Notes: generated from the letters alone by a model not told the origin. Positions 9,341-18,213 are shown, counted from the stretch's first letter. The stretch is DNA of 64,000 nucleotides from Chthonobacter albigriseus (GCF_013839445.1 NZ_JACDIT010000013.1:34975-98974); one strand, 5' to 3'. Numbers and translations are program-made.

Positions 9341-11305
9341 TCATTCGGCGGGAAGGTGCACGACCGCGTCGGGCTCGGAGACGGCCCGGATGACCCGTCC
9401 GCGCGAGATCGTCCGGCGCTGGTCGACGACCGTAGCGGCCCGGGCGTTGACCGGCCGCAGCGCCGCGACGCCATCGGAGACCACCAGCATGGTGCCGTAG
9501 AACGGTACCCCGGTGCTGTCGGCCGGGGGCACCGGCTCGTGCATGACGCTGATCACGACCGCCATCGGGCAATGCTCCTTCACCAGCCGATGGAATCGAT
9601 CGCGGGCCCCCTTGTCCAGCGCCGATGTGGCCTCGTCGAGGAAGATCACGTCGGGCTTCTGGATCAGGATGCGGGCGAGGATCAGCTTCTGCTTCTGCCC
9701 GCCCGAGAGAACTTCGTCCCAGCGCCGCCCGCGGTGGAACTCCGCCGACAACAGCGTCGCGAACTCGCCGAGGCCCACGAGGCCCATCACGGCGGCGATC
9801 GCCAGATCGTCGTGCTCGGCTTCGATGTCCGGCATGGTCAGGAGCTGCCGCAGCGACGTCTGCGGCAGGCGGAAATCCTGGCAGGCGTAGAAGTGCTTGG
9901 CGCCCGGCCGTGTCACCACCTCCCCGCGTCCGTAGGGCCACAGCCCGTTCATCGCCTTGACCAGGCTGGACTTGCCGCACCCGGACGGCCCGGAGACGAA
10001 CACCCACTGCCCCGGCTCGAAGTCCAGGGCGGGCACCGTGAGGAAGGGCTTCGCATCGTGCCCCTGGTGCATCAGCTCCAGCCCGCGGATCGCGAAGGCC
10101 GCAACATCAGGCCGCTGCACATGGCGGAAGTCGGAGATCCCGGTCTCCTCGTAGAAGGTCTGGGTGTCCTGAACCAGCTCGATGGCCCGGGCGAGTTCCG
10201 TGATGCGCGACGCGCTGGCCCTGAGGCTCGCCACGTCCGGCATCACCTGGATCAGCCAGGAGCAGTCGTTGATCAGCTCGTTGACGAGTTCGGATCCCGT
10301 TATGTAGCCGCGGAACGTGATTCCGCCCTGCATGTACGCCGGCAGGATGGGGATGTAGGACACCACCCGCTGGGTGACGAAATTGTAGAAGAGGTTGAAC
10401 GACAGGAAGCCGGCCGACACCGTGTTCTGCCGCCGCCATGTGCTGTCGATCGCGGTGTAGTGGTGGGCGTGAATCCGCCGTTGGACCCGCTCGCCGAACG
10501 CCGCCGCCACCTGCAGCCACCGACGCGTCAGCATGGCCAGTTCCGCGCGATAGGTCCCCTCGCTCTTCTGCATCTCCACATTCAACGCCTGGATTTTCCG
10601 CCCGATCCAGAGCGCCGCGAAGGTGCAGGTCGGCACGTAGACGCCGATCACGAAGAACACCAGCACGAGCCCTGCGTAGTTGCCGAGGAACTCCAGCCCT
10701 TGCACGGGCGTGGACATCTCCAGGATCTTCTCGCCGACGAAGTAGACCGAGGTCACGACCCCGATCAGGCCGACAGCCAGGCCGAGGGCGCCGCCCGTGA
10801 CGACCTTCGTCGCCTCCTGGATCCGCTGGTCGACGTTGTCCGGCAACCGACCATCGCCCGCCTGTCCGTTGCTGAGCAGATGGAAGTAGGCGCGGCCGTC
10901 GGAAAACAGAGCGTCGTTGAACTGCCCGTCCAGCCAGCGCCTCCAGCAGCGATGCAGCGACGTCAGGAGGTAGTGGCGCACGCCGAGGAAAACGACCGTC
11001 TTCAGGGCGGCGAAACCGATCAGCAGCAGGGCGTTGTTCAGGATGTCGTCGAACGGGGAAACGTTGGGCTTGTCGTGGAAGCTCGCGATCGAGGCGATGA
11101 AGGCACCGGAGGCTTCCGCCACCCACACGCCGCTCTTGCTGGCCGCAGCGGTCAGCGCCACCACGGCGACCGTCAGCAGCCAGGCTTCCTTCCACCGATC
11201 CGACAGCCAGTAGGCCTTCATGAGGCCTGAAAAGCTGGTGAGAGACGACACACGCGTTTTCAGCGCCGACCCTTCCGCCGCGGCTACGATACGCGCCGCG
11301 GACAA
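9341..11305 (-). CDS. SbmA/BacA-like ABC transporter, fused permease and ATPase
   Basis: This 654-residue protein has an N-terminal membrane domain of the SbmA/BacA (ABCD-like) type, with hydrophobic segments near residues 42-60, 88-110, 165-190, 205-225 and 320-350. The C-terminal ATPase has Walker A GPSGCGKSS, signature LSGGQ and Walker B VIFLDEA. Relatives are annotated as vitamin B12, bleomycin or antimicrobial-peptide transporters or as ExsE. It heads the glucan operon. The start is a TTG at 11305 with AGGAG directly next to it, which is poor spacing. The next ATG (11221) would cut into the conserved start of the membrane domain, so the true start is uncertain. Confidence 0.82.
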   Translation of the reverse strand: MSAARIVAAAEGSALKTRVSSLTSFSGLMKAYWLSDRWKEAWLLTVAVVALTAAASKSGVWVAEASGAFIASIASFHDKPNVSPFDDILNNALLLIGFAALKTVVFLGVRHYLLTSLHRCWRRWLDGQFNDALFSDGRAYFHLLSNGQAGDGRLPDNVDQRIQEATKVVTGGALGLAVGLIGVVTSVYFVGEKILEMSTPVQGLEFLGNYAGLVLVFFVIGVYVPTCTFAALWIGRKIQALNVEMQKSEGTYRAELAMLTRRWLQVAAAFGERVQRRIHAHHYTAIDSTWRRQNTVSAGFLSFNLFYNFVTQRVVSYIPILPAYMQGGITFRGYITGSELVNELINDCSWLIQVMPDVASLRASASRITELARAIELVQDTQTFYEETGISDFRHVQRPDVAAFAIRGLELMHQGHDAKPFLTVPALDFEPGQWVFVSGPSGCGKSSLVKAMNGLWPYGRGEVVTRPGAKHFYACQDFRLPQTSLRQLLTMPDIEAEHDDLAIAAVMGLVGLGEFATLLSAEFHRGRRWDEVLSGGQKQKLILARILIQKPDVIFLDEATSALDKGARDRFHRLVKEHCPMAVVISVMHEPVPPADSTGVPFYGTMLVVSDGVAALRPVNARAATVVDQRRTISRGRVIRAVSEPDAVVHLPAE

Positions 11306-11332
11306 CTCCTGCGGAACCCCCCTGGCTCCTGC

Positions 11333-11349
11333 GCTTAATCGATTTAAGC
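11333..11349. promoter_or_regulatory. Near-palindrome with AATCGATT core (possible repressor operator)
   Basis: GCTTAATCGATTTAAGC is an 18-bp palindrome lacking one A. It contains a central AATCGATT and covers the -10 hexamer of the minus-strand promoter at 11342-11370. AT-rich dyads with a central CG are typical of LacI-family repressors of sugar genes, but no LacI gene is in the window. Confidence 0.45.
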
Positions 11350-11370
11350 AGCGTGCGTCCGAACTGTCAA
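11342..11370 (-). promoter_or_regulatory. Sigma-70 promoter of the ABC/GH3/GH144 operon
   Basis: On the minus strand TTGACA (11370-11365) is followed by a 17-nt spacer and TTAAAT (11347-11342). The predicted transcription start is near 11335, about 30 nt before the transporter start codon. The -35 is perfect and the -10 has four of six consensus bases. Confidence 0.6.
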
Positions 11371-11384
11371 AAAATCCTTAAGGT

Positions 11385-11413
11385 TTGTTGATTCAGCATT
11401 AATTTGCCATAAT
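11385..11413 (+). promoter_or_regulatory. Sigma-70 promoter for the proline-rich small protein
   Basis: TTGTTG, a 17-nt spacer and CATAAT lie in an AT-rich stretch. The predicted start near 11420 leaves a leader of about 150 nt before the ORF at 11573. It is back to back with the minus-strand operon promoter. Confidence 0.5.
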
Positions 11414-11572
11414 TGATTGACGGGAAAGGGAAATCCTATTCCGCCCGACTTCGGTTTCAGGCAGATTGCTACGAAACTCTCTCGATCTCTGTTGCCAGCG
11501 GGCAACGGGCATCGCGGCCATGGAACGCCCGGCGCTCCAAGCTCGTTGAACCGGTTTGGAGAGTGAGCAACC

Positions 11573-11824
11573 ATGTCGACACCGACCCCCGGCCCCGAGA
11601 CGCCCACCCCCGGTCCGCTTCCTGACATTCCGTCTCCCCCGATCGGCGAACCCATGAGCCCGCCTCGACCCGAAGAGGCTCCCGATCGCAGTCCGGACGA
11701 GATCCAGCCCCCTGCTCCGGACCCATTCCCGTCGCCGCGCCCCATGGAGGAGCCAAGTCCGGTGGACATCCCCGTCGAGGCGCCGGGTGGGATGCCCGAC
11801 GAGATCCAGCCGCCCGCCGGCTGA
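11573..11824 (+). CDS. Small proline-rich protein
   Basis: This 83-residue protein consists almost entirely of Pro, Glu, Asp, Gly, Ser and Thr. It opens MSTPTPGPETPTPGPLPDIP and contains the block DEIQPPA twice (near residues 42-48 and 76-82). It has no signal peptide, Cys or hydrophobic segment and is predicted to be disordered. A GGAGAG site lies 8 nt upstream of the ATG and a plausible promoter is at 11385-11413, so it is probably expressed. Short PTPGP-rich proteins like this occur in other proteobacteria without a known function. It was chosen over the antisense ORFs because of its ribosome-binding site and start. Confidence 0.65.
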   Translation: MSTPTPGPETPTPGPLPDIPSPPIGEPMSPPRPEEAPDRSPDEIQPPAPDPFPSPRPMEEPSPVDIPVEAPGGMPDEIQPPAG

Positions 11825-11961
11825 GGTTCGAAAGGTCGAATCGGCGACCGGTCGTGCTAGGCTGGCCGCCTGTTCGTTCGCAGGCGCGATCGGGATCGGT
11901 GCGCATCGCTGGCTCAGTCGACGGTTCCACCGCTTTTCATTATCTGAAAATTGAAGTATCG

Positions 11962-12954
11962 ATGGACGATCGATCTGTCAGGTTGCTTTCGGACTCCATG
12001 AGCCCCCCTCCCCCCACGGCCGCTGCCACGATCCCCGCGGACTCCACCGCGCCCGTCCCTCCGGACATGGCGGTCGAACGCAGGCCGCACGCGCGTGATG
12101 CGAGCCTTGTCGGCATCGGGCTTATCGTCGCCTCGACGATCTTCTTCTCTCTCGGGGATGTCGCTGCCAAGGCGATGACAGCGACCTTGCCGCCGCTGCA
12201 GGTCGCCTGGTTCCGTTATCTCTTCTTCTGCATGCTCGTCGTACCCACCGTGATCGTCATGCACCGGGGTCAGGCATTCGCCACGCGGCGGCCGCACCTC
12301 CAGGTGATCCGCGGCCTGATGGTGTCGATGTCGGCCGCATGCTTCATCCTGGGGCTGAGTTATCTCCAGGTCGCGGACAACACGGCGATCGTCTACCTGT
12401 CGCCCTTGTTCATCACGGCTCTATCCATTCCCATTCTCGGCGAGAAGGTGGGCCTTCGCCGCTGGACAGCCACGGCGGTAGGCTTTTCGGGCGTGCTTCT
12501 CGTGGTCCGGCCGGGCAGCGACGCCTTTCAACTGGCAGCGCTGTTTCCTGTCACGTCCGCCTTGATCTGGGCCTTCGGCGCCTTGCTGACACGCCACATG
12601 TCGGACGAGCGTCCCGAGACGACCCTGGCCTGGACCGCCCTCACGGGCTTCATCAGCCTGTCGCTACTCATGCCCTTCGTCTGGGTCGATCCGAACCTTC
12701 AGGAGACTGGCCTGGGTTTCATCAACGGCCTGGGATCAGCGATCGGGCACACTTTCGTCGTGTTCGCGTTCCGCCGTGCGCCCGCCTCGACGCTGGCCCC
12801 GTTCTCCTACATTCACTTGCTCTTTTCCACGACGCTCGCCTATCTGGTCTTCGGCAACGTCCCCGCCGTCTGGACCGTTGCCGGCGGCATTCTGATCGCG
12901 GCCAGCGGTCTCTACATCGCTCACCGCGAGCGCCTGCGTCACCGAGCCCGCTGA
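11962..12954 (+). CDS. DMT family exporter (EamA)
   Basis: This 330-residue membrane protein has ten predicted helices in two EamA repeats (about residues 50-180 and 195-320). Typical features are ATLPPLQVAWFRYLF, LSYLQVADNTAIVYLSPLF, and the second-repeat AFRRAPASTLAPFSYIHLLF. DMT/EamA carriers export amino acids or other metabolites by proton exchange; the substrate is unknown. The N-terminus is uncertain: ATGs at 11962, 11998 and 12067 are all in frame ahead of the first helix, and none has a strong ribosome-binding site. It is convergent with the phosphatase gene, whose stop lies 29 nt away. Confidence 0.82.
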   Translation: MDDRSVRLLSDSMSPPPPTAAATIPADSTAPVPPDMAVERRPHARDASLVGIGLIVASTIFFSLGDVAAKAMTATLPPLQVAWFRYLFFCMLVVPTVIVMHRGQAFATRRPHLQVIRGLMVSMSAACFILGLSYLQVADNTAIVYLSPLFITALSIPILGEKVGLRRWTATAVGFSGVLLVVRPGSDAFQLAALFPVTSALIWAFGALLTRHMSDERPETTLAWTALTGFISLSLLMPFVWVDPNLQETGLGFINGLGSAIGHTFVVFAFRRAPASTLAPFSYIHLLFSTTLAYLVFGNVPAVWTVAGGILIAASGLYIAHRERLRHRAR

Positions 12955-12982
12955 CGTCAAGGCGACCGCGCTTCGTCCGGTA

Positions 12983-14977
12983 TCAGTCGTCGCGACTGTT
13001 CCGGCCGCTGTCACGTCCGCCGCTGCGCCCACCGCCCGACTCATTCTTGCCGGACCGCCCGGAACGACCGCCGAGCGCACTGGAAACCCGGTCACCGACC
13101 CCGGAAAGGGCGCCGGTCACCCCACCGAGCAGCCCGCCTCGGTCGGTTGACGACGTGCCCGAACTGGACCGACTGCTCTTTCCGGCGCTCTTGCCGCTCT
13201 TGCCGCTCTTTCCGGCCGCAGCTTGCCGCTCACCGCTCGACGACTGCACCGAGGGCGATCCGCCGACCGGACTACGGCGCTCCCGATATCCACCGGCCCG
13301 GTCCTGGTATGGTCGGTCGACGGGCTCGCTATCCCGCGGCGAAAGGAGCCCGAACAGGATCCAGGGACGGCGACGTTCCTCCAGTACCTCACGCGCCGTT
13401 CGAACGGTGCCGGCGCGCGGCCGCCTGGGCTTCTTGGCTCGGACCTTTGCGGCCCTTTGCTTGGTCACGGCGGGAGCATCCCGTTGGTCCATGCGCTCCT
13501 GAACCAGCATCGTCTGCTGCACGGCGGAATCGGTGGGAAGCACCGGACGGCTTGGCGGCAGAGGCGGATAGAGCGCCGTGGTAACCGCGGCCGTTGTCTC
13601 GTTCAGGTCTGAAGCCTCGGCCGGTGCGATCGCTGCCACCTCCACTGGCTCAGCCGGAGGCTCGTGCGCGGGCGGAACAACGCGATCCGCCAGTCCGGAC
13701 CAGGATGGCCCTACGCCGGCTTCATCCCGAACAGCGGTCGCGCTGCGCGGCTCGATCCGCAGGGCTGCGATGCTTCCTGTCGGCTCCTCTATCTGCCGTA
13801 CAGGTTCAGGTGCTGCAACCATCGCCGGACTGGGTGACGGAGGCGAAACCGGTCGTTGTTCGACCACCTCCGCCTTCTTGAGCGCGTTCAGGAACCTGGC
13901 ATCCACGTCGGTCAGCCAGAACGCCGCGAAGACCGCCGCGACCGTGCCCAGTCCGGCCGCCAGACCGAAACGCGGCCTTGCGCGGGCTTCGCCTTGCGTC
14001 GGATCGGGAAGGCTGTCCGCGGACGGCTCGGGAAGGAAGCGGATGGCCGTCTGCGGACGCGCCGGCGCAGGGTCGGAGGGCGCAGCCACCGGCGTCGCTG
14101 CCGCTTCGGCGGCGGGCACGTCGGCCCCGACGACAGCAGCGGCGGGAAGCGCAGGACCGGCGACCGGTTTGCCGGAAGGCACGGCGGCACTGCGAAGCGG
14201 GTCCGTGCTCTTCAGGAAGCGGATCTGGCCATCGTCGACTCGCGCCGCCGTCAGGATGCCGGTCCGATAGGCGCCCGTGTCGATGCAGATCCGATGCGGG
14301 CGTACCAGCGGGACGAGCGAGGCGACATGGCCGTGAACGACGCGCAGGCCCGCCGGTCCGACCGGCCCGTCGGCGTGGTCCACCATGAAGAGGAGATCGT
14401 CCAGCGACTGCCGCTCGGGCGCCAGACCGGGGCGCAGCCCGGCATGCACGTAGACGATCGCGCCGTGTCGCACGGTCAAAGGAAGCTGCTTGAGGAAGGC
14501 GACATGATCCGCCGGAACGGCTTGGCGCGCGAGATCCGCGAGGGCTTTCAGGTCCGATCGCCGGCGAATGCGCTCTGGAACCTCCAGGCCATAGGATTCC
14601 AGCGTCTCCCGTCCGCCGATCCGCAGCCAGTCGCCATGGGAGGTCGGATCCTCGAGGAAGGCGACGAACAGCTGCTCGTGGTTGCCGCGCAGGCAGATCC
14701 GCTCGAAACCGGCGGGCGGCGGTCGCTTCAGATGCTCGATGACGCCGGACGACGACAGGCCACGGTCGACGTAGTCGCCGAGCATCACGATCGTCTTCGC
14801 CCCCGAAAAGCCTGCCGCGTCGGCGATGATCCTCTCTTCCAGCTCGCGCAATTCAAAGAGCGAGCCGTGCACGTCCCCAATGGCATAGACGAGCGTATCG
14901 GAGTCCAACGTCAGGTGGACGGTGAGGGAAGGATCCGGTTGAGGCCCGAACCCGGCTGGACGAAGCGCGGTACGCAT
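12983..14977 (-). CDS. Metallophosphoesterase with membrane segment and Ser/Gly/Arg-rich tail
   Basis: This is a 664-residue protein. Residues 30-250 are a calcineurin-like Ser/Thr phosphatase with GDVHG (34-38), GDYVDRG (67-73), GNHE (98-101) and a late HGH motif, all the metal ligands of the PPP-like family. A Pro/Ala-rich linker leads to one hydrophobic segment near residues 335-355, then a Pro-rich region. The tail (about 575-664) is built from Gly, Ser, Arg and Lys with repeated SGKSGKS and GGRSG blocks. Topology prediction would put the phosphatase and tail on opposite sides of the membrane. Family enzymes are normally about 220-260 residues. The role is unknown. Confidence 0.8.
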   Translation of the reverse strand: MRTALRPAGFGPQPDPSLTVHLTLDSDTLVYAIGDVHGSLFELRELEERIIADAAGFSGAKTIVMLGDYVDRGLSSSGVIEHLKRPPPAGFERICLRGNHEQLFVAFLEDPTSHGDWLRIGGRETLESYGLEVPERIRRRSDLKALADLARQAVPADHVAFLKQLPLTVRHGAIVYVHAGLRPGLAPERQSLDDLLFMVDHADGPVGPAGLRVVHGHVASLVPLVRPHRICIDTGAYRTGILTAARVDDGQIRFLKSTDPLRSAAVPSGKPVAGPALPAAAVVGADVPAAEAAATPVAAPSDPAPARPQTAIRFLPEPSADSLPDPTQGEARARPRFGLAAGLGTVAAVFAAFWLTDVDARFLNALKKAEVVEQRPVSPPSPSPAMVAAPEPVRQIEEPTGSIAALRIEPRSATAVRDEAGVGPSWSGLADRVVPPAHEPPAEPVEVAAIAPAEASDLNETTAAVTTALYPPLPPSRPVLPTDSAVQQTMLVQERMDQRDAPAVTKQRAAKVRAKKPRRPRAGTVRTAREVLEERRRPWILFGLLSPRDSEPVDRPYQDRAGGYRERRSPVGGSPSVQSSSGERQAAAGKSGKSGKSAGKSSRSSSGTSSTDRGGLLGGVTGALSGVGDRVSSALGGRSGRSGKNESGGGRSGGRDSGRNSRDD

Positions 14978-15067
14978 GGGCTGATCCGATCAGGATTAAC
15001 CCCCCGTTAACTTAACTCACGAAACGCCGTTTTATTCCACCACGGAATGCAACTCCCGTGAACGGCA

Positions 15068-15103
15068 AAGCCCGGCAGGGACGTCCGTCCGACCGCCGGG
15101 CTT
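15068..15103 (-). terminator. Hairpin at the end of the frc operon
   Basis: AAGCCCGGC and GCCGGGCTT form a 9-bp stem with an 18-nt loop, 18 nt past the frcA stop. On the minus strand the stem ends in GCTTT, so the T-run is short and termination efficiency is uncertain. Confidence 0.5.
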
Positions 15104-15121
15104 GCTCGGGAAGCCTGTGGT

Positions 15122-15904
15122 TCAGGCCGCCAGCGAATGCTCGGGCGGCTTCATCGCTCCGGTCATGATCGCCACCGCGTCCGACATCGAGATCTCCTTC
15201 GGGCGCACGACGGCGATCCGCTTGCCGAGGCGATGGATATGGATCCGATCCGCCACCTCGAACACGTGCGGCATGTTGTGGCTGATCAGGACGATCGGCA
15301 GGCCGCGGCGCTTGACGTCCAGCATCAGCTCCAGCACGCGGCGGGATTCCTTGACGCCGAGGGCGGCGGTGGGCTCGTCAAGGATGACGACACGCGACCC
15401 GAAGGCGGCTGCCCGGGCGACTGCGACGCCCTGGCGCTGGCCGCCGGAGAGCGTCTCCACCGCCTGGTCGATGTTCTGGATCGTCATCAGGCCCAGCTCG
15501 GAGAGTTTCTGCCGAGCCACCGTGCGCATCGCGTTGCGGTCCAGCATCCGGAACCACTGCCCGAGCGGCCCCTTCTTCCGGATCTCGCGTCCGAGGAACA
15601 TGTTGTCCGCGATGGAGAGCGCGGGGGAGAGCGCCAGGTTCTGGTAGACGGTCTCGATGCCGGCGGCGCGCGCCTCCAGCGGCGAGGTGAACCGGACGTC
15701 CTGGCCCATCAGTTTGATGGTGCCCTCGTCCGGCGTGATGGCGCCGGAGATCGCCTTGATGAGCGTCGACTTCCCGGCCCCGTTGTCGCCGATCACCGCG
15801 AGGATCTCGTTCGGCATCAGGTCGAAGTCGGCGTTGTCGAGGGCGGTCACTCGGCCATAGCGTTTGACCAGACCGCGGGCGGTGAGAAGGGGTTCGCCGG
15901 TCAT
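15122..15904 (-). CDS. frcA: Sugar ABC transporter ATP-binding protein FrcA
   Basis: This 260-residue single-domain ABC ATPase has Walker A GDNGAGKST, signature LSGGQRQG, Walker B VVILDEP and switch His in LISHNM. Unlike RbsA-type proteins it has only one nucleotide-binding domain, as in the FrcA subunit of rhizobial fructose transporters. The in-frame ATG at 15904 overlaps the frcC stop as ATGA (15901-15904), so longer upstream starts are unlikely. It energises import of a monosaccharide, probably fructose, ribose or mannose as in Sinorhizobium FrcBCA. Confidence 0.9.
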   Translation of the reverse strand: MTGEPLLTARGLVKRYGRVTALDNADFDLMPNEILAVIGDNGAGKSTLIKAISGAITPDEGTIKLMGQDVRFTSPLEARAAGIETVYQNLALSPALSIADNMFLGREIRKKGPLGQWFRMLDRNAMRTVARQKLSELGLMTIQNIDQAVETLSGGQRQGVAVARAAAFGSRVVILDEPTAALGVKESRRVLELMLDVKRRGLPIVLISHNMPHVFEVADRIHIHRLGKRIAVVRPKEISMSDAVAIMTGAMKPPEHSLAA

Positions 15905-16965
15905 TTCGAAACCTTCCTGATCCACTGGTCGATGGCGACGGCGGCAATGATCAGAACGCCGATGAGGAGGTAGGTCCACTGCGGGTCGGTGCCGACGAGG
16001 CGCAGCCCGAGCGAGAACACGCCGACGATGAGCGCGCCGAACATCATTCCCATGATCGACCCGCGGCCGCCGAACAGCGAAATGCCGCCGATCACCACCG
16101 CTGTGATGGATTCGATGTTGGCGAACTGGCCCGCCGTCGGCGAAACCGAGCCGATGCGGCCGATCAGGGCCCAGCCGGCGAGGGCGCAGATCAGCCCGGA
16201 CAGCGTGTAGACGCTGATCAGCATCCGCTCGGTGCGCACGCCCGACAACTCCGCCGCGTCCGGGTCGTCGCCGATCGCATAGACGTGCCGCCCCCAGGCC
16301 GTGTGGTTGAGCACATACCAGAGCAGCGCGACCAGGAGCACCATGGCGATGACGCCGAAGGTGAACACGGCGGTGCCGATGCGGAAGTTACTGCCGAAGA
16401 ACTGCAGCAGCGGCGCAGTCGCCTCGATGTCCTGCGCCCGGACCGTCTCGTTCGCCGAGTAGAGGAAGTTGGCGGCCAGGAAGATCTGCCAGGTGCCGAG
16501 CGTCACGATGAACGGCGGCAGCTTGATGCGCGCCACCAGGAAACCGTTGATGAAGCCACACAACGTGCCCACCGCCAGGCCGCAGAGGATCGCCAGCGGC
16601 ACGGGGACGCCGTAGTGGAAGACGAACTTGCCCATCACCACCGACGACAGGACCATAATGGCGCCCACCGAAAGATCGATGCCGGCGGTCAGGATCACAA
16701 GCGTCTGCGCCGCGCCGACGATGCCGACGATGGCGACCTGCTGCAGGATCAGCGTCAGCGAGAAGGCCGAGAAGAACTTGTCCCCGACGATCAGTCCGAA
16801 GCCGGCGATCGAGAGGATCAGAACGATCAGCGGCACTGCCGCGGGATTGCCGTGGAGATAGTGCTGGGCCGATTGGATCCAGGTCCGCTCGGAGTGATGG
16901 TCGAACGAGGCGACGGACGTGTCGCTTTGGTCGAGCACCTTCTCGAACTCTTGAGCGCCGCTCAT
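15901..16965 (-). CDS. frcC: Sugar ABC transporter permease FrcC
   Basis: This 354-residue membrane protein is of the ribose/fructose ABC permease type. It has about ten hydrophobic segments and the conserved AAQTLVILTAGIDLSVGAIM block near residues 90-110 and GRGSIMGMMFGALIVG near residue 300. The ATG at 16965 is preceded by AGGGAGAAG and is preferred to the TTG 45 nt upstream. It lies between frcB and frcA in the same orientation, with a stem-loop in the 107-nt gap after frcB and an ATGA overlap with frcA. Confidence 0.9.
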   Translation of the reverse strand: MSGAQEFEKVLDQSDTSVASFDHHSERTWIQSAQHYLHGNPAAVPLIVLILSIAGFGLIVGDKFFSAFSLTLILQQVAIVGIVGAAQTLVILTAGIDLSVGAIMVLSSVVMGKFVFHYGVPVPLAILCGLAVGTLCGFINGFLVARIKLPPFIVTLGTWQIFLAANFLYSANETVRAQDIEATAPLLQFFGSNFRIGTAVFTFGVIAMVLLVALLWYVLNHTAWGRHVYAIGDDPDAAELSGVRTERMLISVYTLSGLICALAGWALIGRIGSVSPTAGQFANIESITAVVIGGISLFGGRGSIMGMMFGALIVGVFSLGLRLVGTDPQWTYLLIGVLIIAAVAIDQWIRKVSK

Positions 16966-17010
16966 GGCATGCTTCTCCCTGCAGCGCTTTGGCAAGCGCC
17001 GGTTATCCAA

Positions 17011-17040
17011 GGGGCAGCCGATCGGCTGCCCCTCTTTTTG
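17011..17040. terminator. Intercistronic stem-loop between frcB and frcC
   Basis: GGGGCAGCC, a GATC loop and GGCTGCCCC form a perfect 9-bp stem. The T-run (CTTTTTG) is on the plus-strand side, so on the frc transcript the stem is not followed by U residues. It more likely stabilises the 3' end of abundant frcB mRNA than terminates all transcription. Confidence 0.55.
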
Positions 17041-17071
17041 TCAGGAGTTTATCAGAACAGTCCGGTGGCGT

Positions 17072-18106
17072 TCAGCCCCAGCACTTGTCCATGCCTTCCT
17101 TCACGCTGATCGACTGCACACCTTCGGCGGGCTTGTCGGTGACCAGCGAGACACCGGTGTCGAAGAAGGCCTTGCCCTCGGTCGGAGCAGGCTTCTCACC
17201 GGTCTCGGCGAACTTCTTGATCGCCTCGATGCCGAGAGCGGCCATCAGCAGCGGATACTGCTGCGAGGTGGCGCCGATCACGCCGGCTTCGACGTTCTTG
17301 ACGCCCGGGCAGCCACCGTCGACCGAGACGATCAGCACGTTCTTTTCCATGCCCACGGCCTTGAGGGCCTCGTAGGCGCCCGCCGCGGCCGGCTCGTTGA
17401 TCGTGTGGACCACGTTCACGCCCGGATCCTTCTGGAGGAGGTTCTCCATGGCCTTGCGGCCGCCTTCCTCGTTGCCGTTGGTGACGTCATGGCCGACGAT
17501 GCGCGCGTCGTCCTCGTCGCCGATCACGTTGGCGTCCTTGGTGTCGATGCCGAAGCCCATCATGAAGCCCTGGTTGCGCAGGACGTCGACGGTCGGCTGG
17601 GACGGGGTCAGGTTGAGGAAGGCGATTTTGGCATCCTTGGCGCTGTCACCCAGCGTCTTCGCGGCCCATTCGCCGATCAGCTTGCCGGCAAGCAGGTTGT
17701 CGGTGGCAAAGGTGGCGTCGGCAGCGTCGGCCGGCTCCAGCGGCGTGTCGAGCGCGATCACCAGGATCCCGGCGTCACGGGCCTTCTTGACGGCCGGGAC
17801 GATGCCCTTGGTGTCGGAGGCGGTCAGAAGGATGCCCTTCGCGCCGTCGGCGATGCAGGACTCGATCGCCGCGACCTGGCTCTCGCTGTCGCCGTCGATC
17901 TTGCCGGCGTAGGCCTTGAGCGTCACGCCAAGCTCGCCGGCCTTGGCCGTCGCGCCTTCCTTCATCTTCACGAAGAACGGGTTGGTATCGGTCTTGGTGA
18001 TCAGGCAGGCGCTGACTTCCTGCGCCATGGCCGGCGCTGCGCCAAGAGCGATGAGGGCCGCGCAGCCGAAAAGGGCCGTCTTCAGACGGCTGTTGAACGA
18101 CGTCAT
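17072..18106 (-). CDS. frcB: Periplasmic sugar-binding protein FrcB
   Basis: This 344-residue type I periplasmic binding protein has a signal peptide cleaved after AAPAMA (residue 28). The mature protein starts [20 protein letters not shown] and contains [40 protein letters not shown] and [10 protein letters not shown], which I recognise as highly conserved with rhizobial FrcB. FrcB binds fructose, mannose and ribose for the FrcCA transporter. A GGGAGGAT site precedes the ATG. The gene starts the frcBCA operon and is divergent from the ROK regulator, with a shared operator at 18214-18246. Confidence 0.93.
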   Translation of the reverse strand: MTSFNSRLKTALFGCAALIALGAAPAMAQEVSACLITKTDTNPFFVKMKEGATAKAGELGVTLKAYAGKIDGDSESQVAAIESCIADGAKGILLTASDTKGIVPAVKKARDAGILVIALDTPLEPADAADATFATDNLLAGKLIGEWAAKTLGDSAKDAKIAFLNLTPSQPTVDVLRNQGFMMGFGIDTKDANVIGDEDDARIVGHDVTNGNEEGGRKAMENLLQKDPGVNVVHTINEPAAAGAYEALKAVGMEKNVLIVSVDGGCPGVKNVEAGVIGATSQQYPLLMAALGIEAIKKFAETGEKPAPTEGKAFFDTGVSLVTDKPAEGVQSISVKEGMDKCWG

Positions 18107-18213
18107 GAACTATCCTCCCAAGAATTTCTGGCCGGATCTCGTGGACCGGCTCGACGGCCTCCGTCCTCCCGACGGCCGACCTGCTCTATGGGTGGCACGG
18201 GTCCAGGAACCTG

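Noticed and set aside
15905..15979. Longer N-terminal start for frcA
   Set aside because: It would run far into frcC. The ATG at 15904 overlaps the frcC stop as ATGA and begins the conserved domain.
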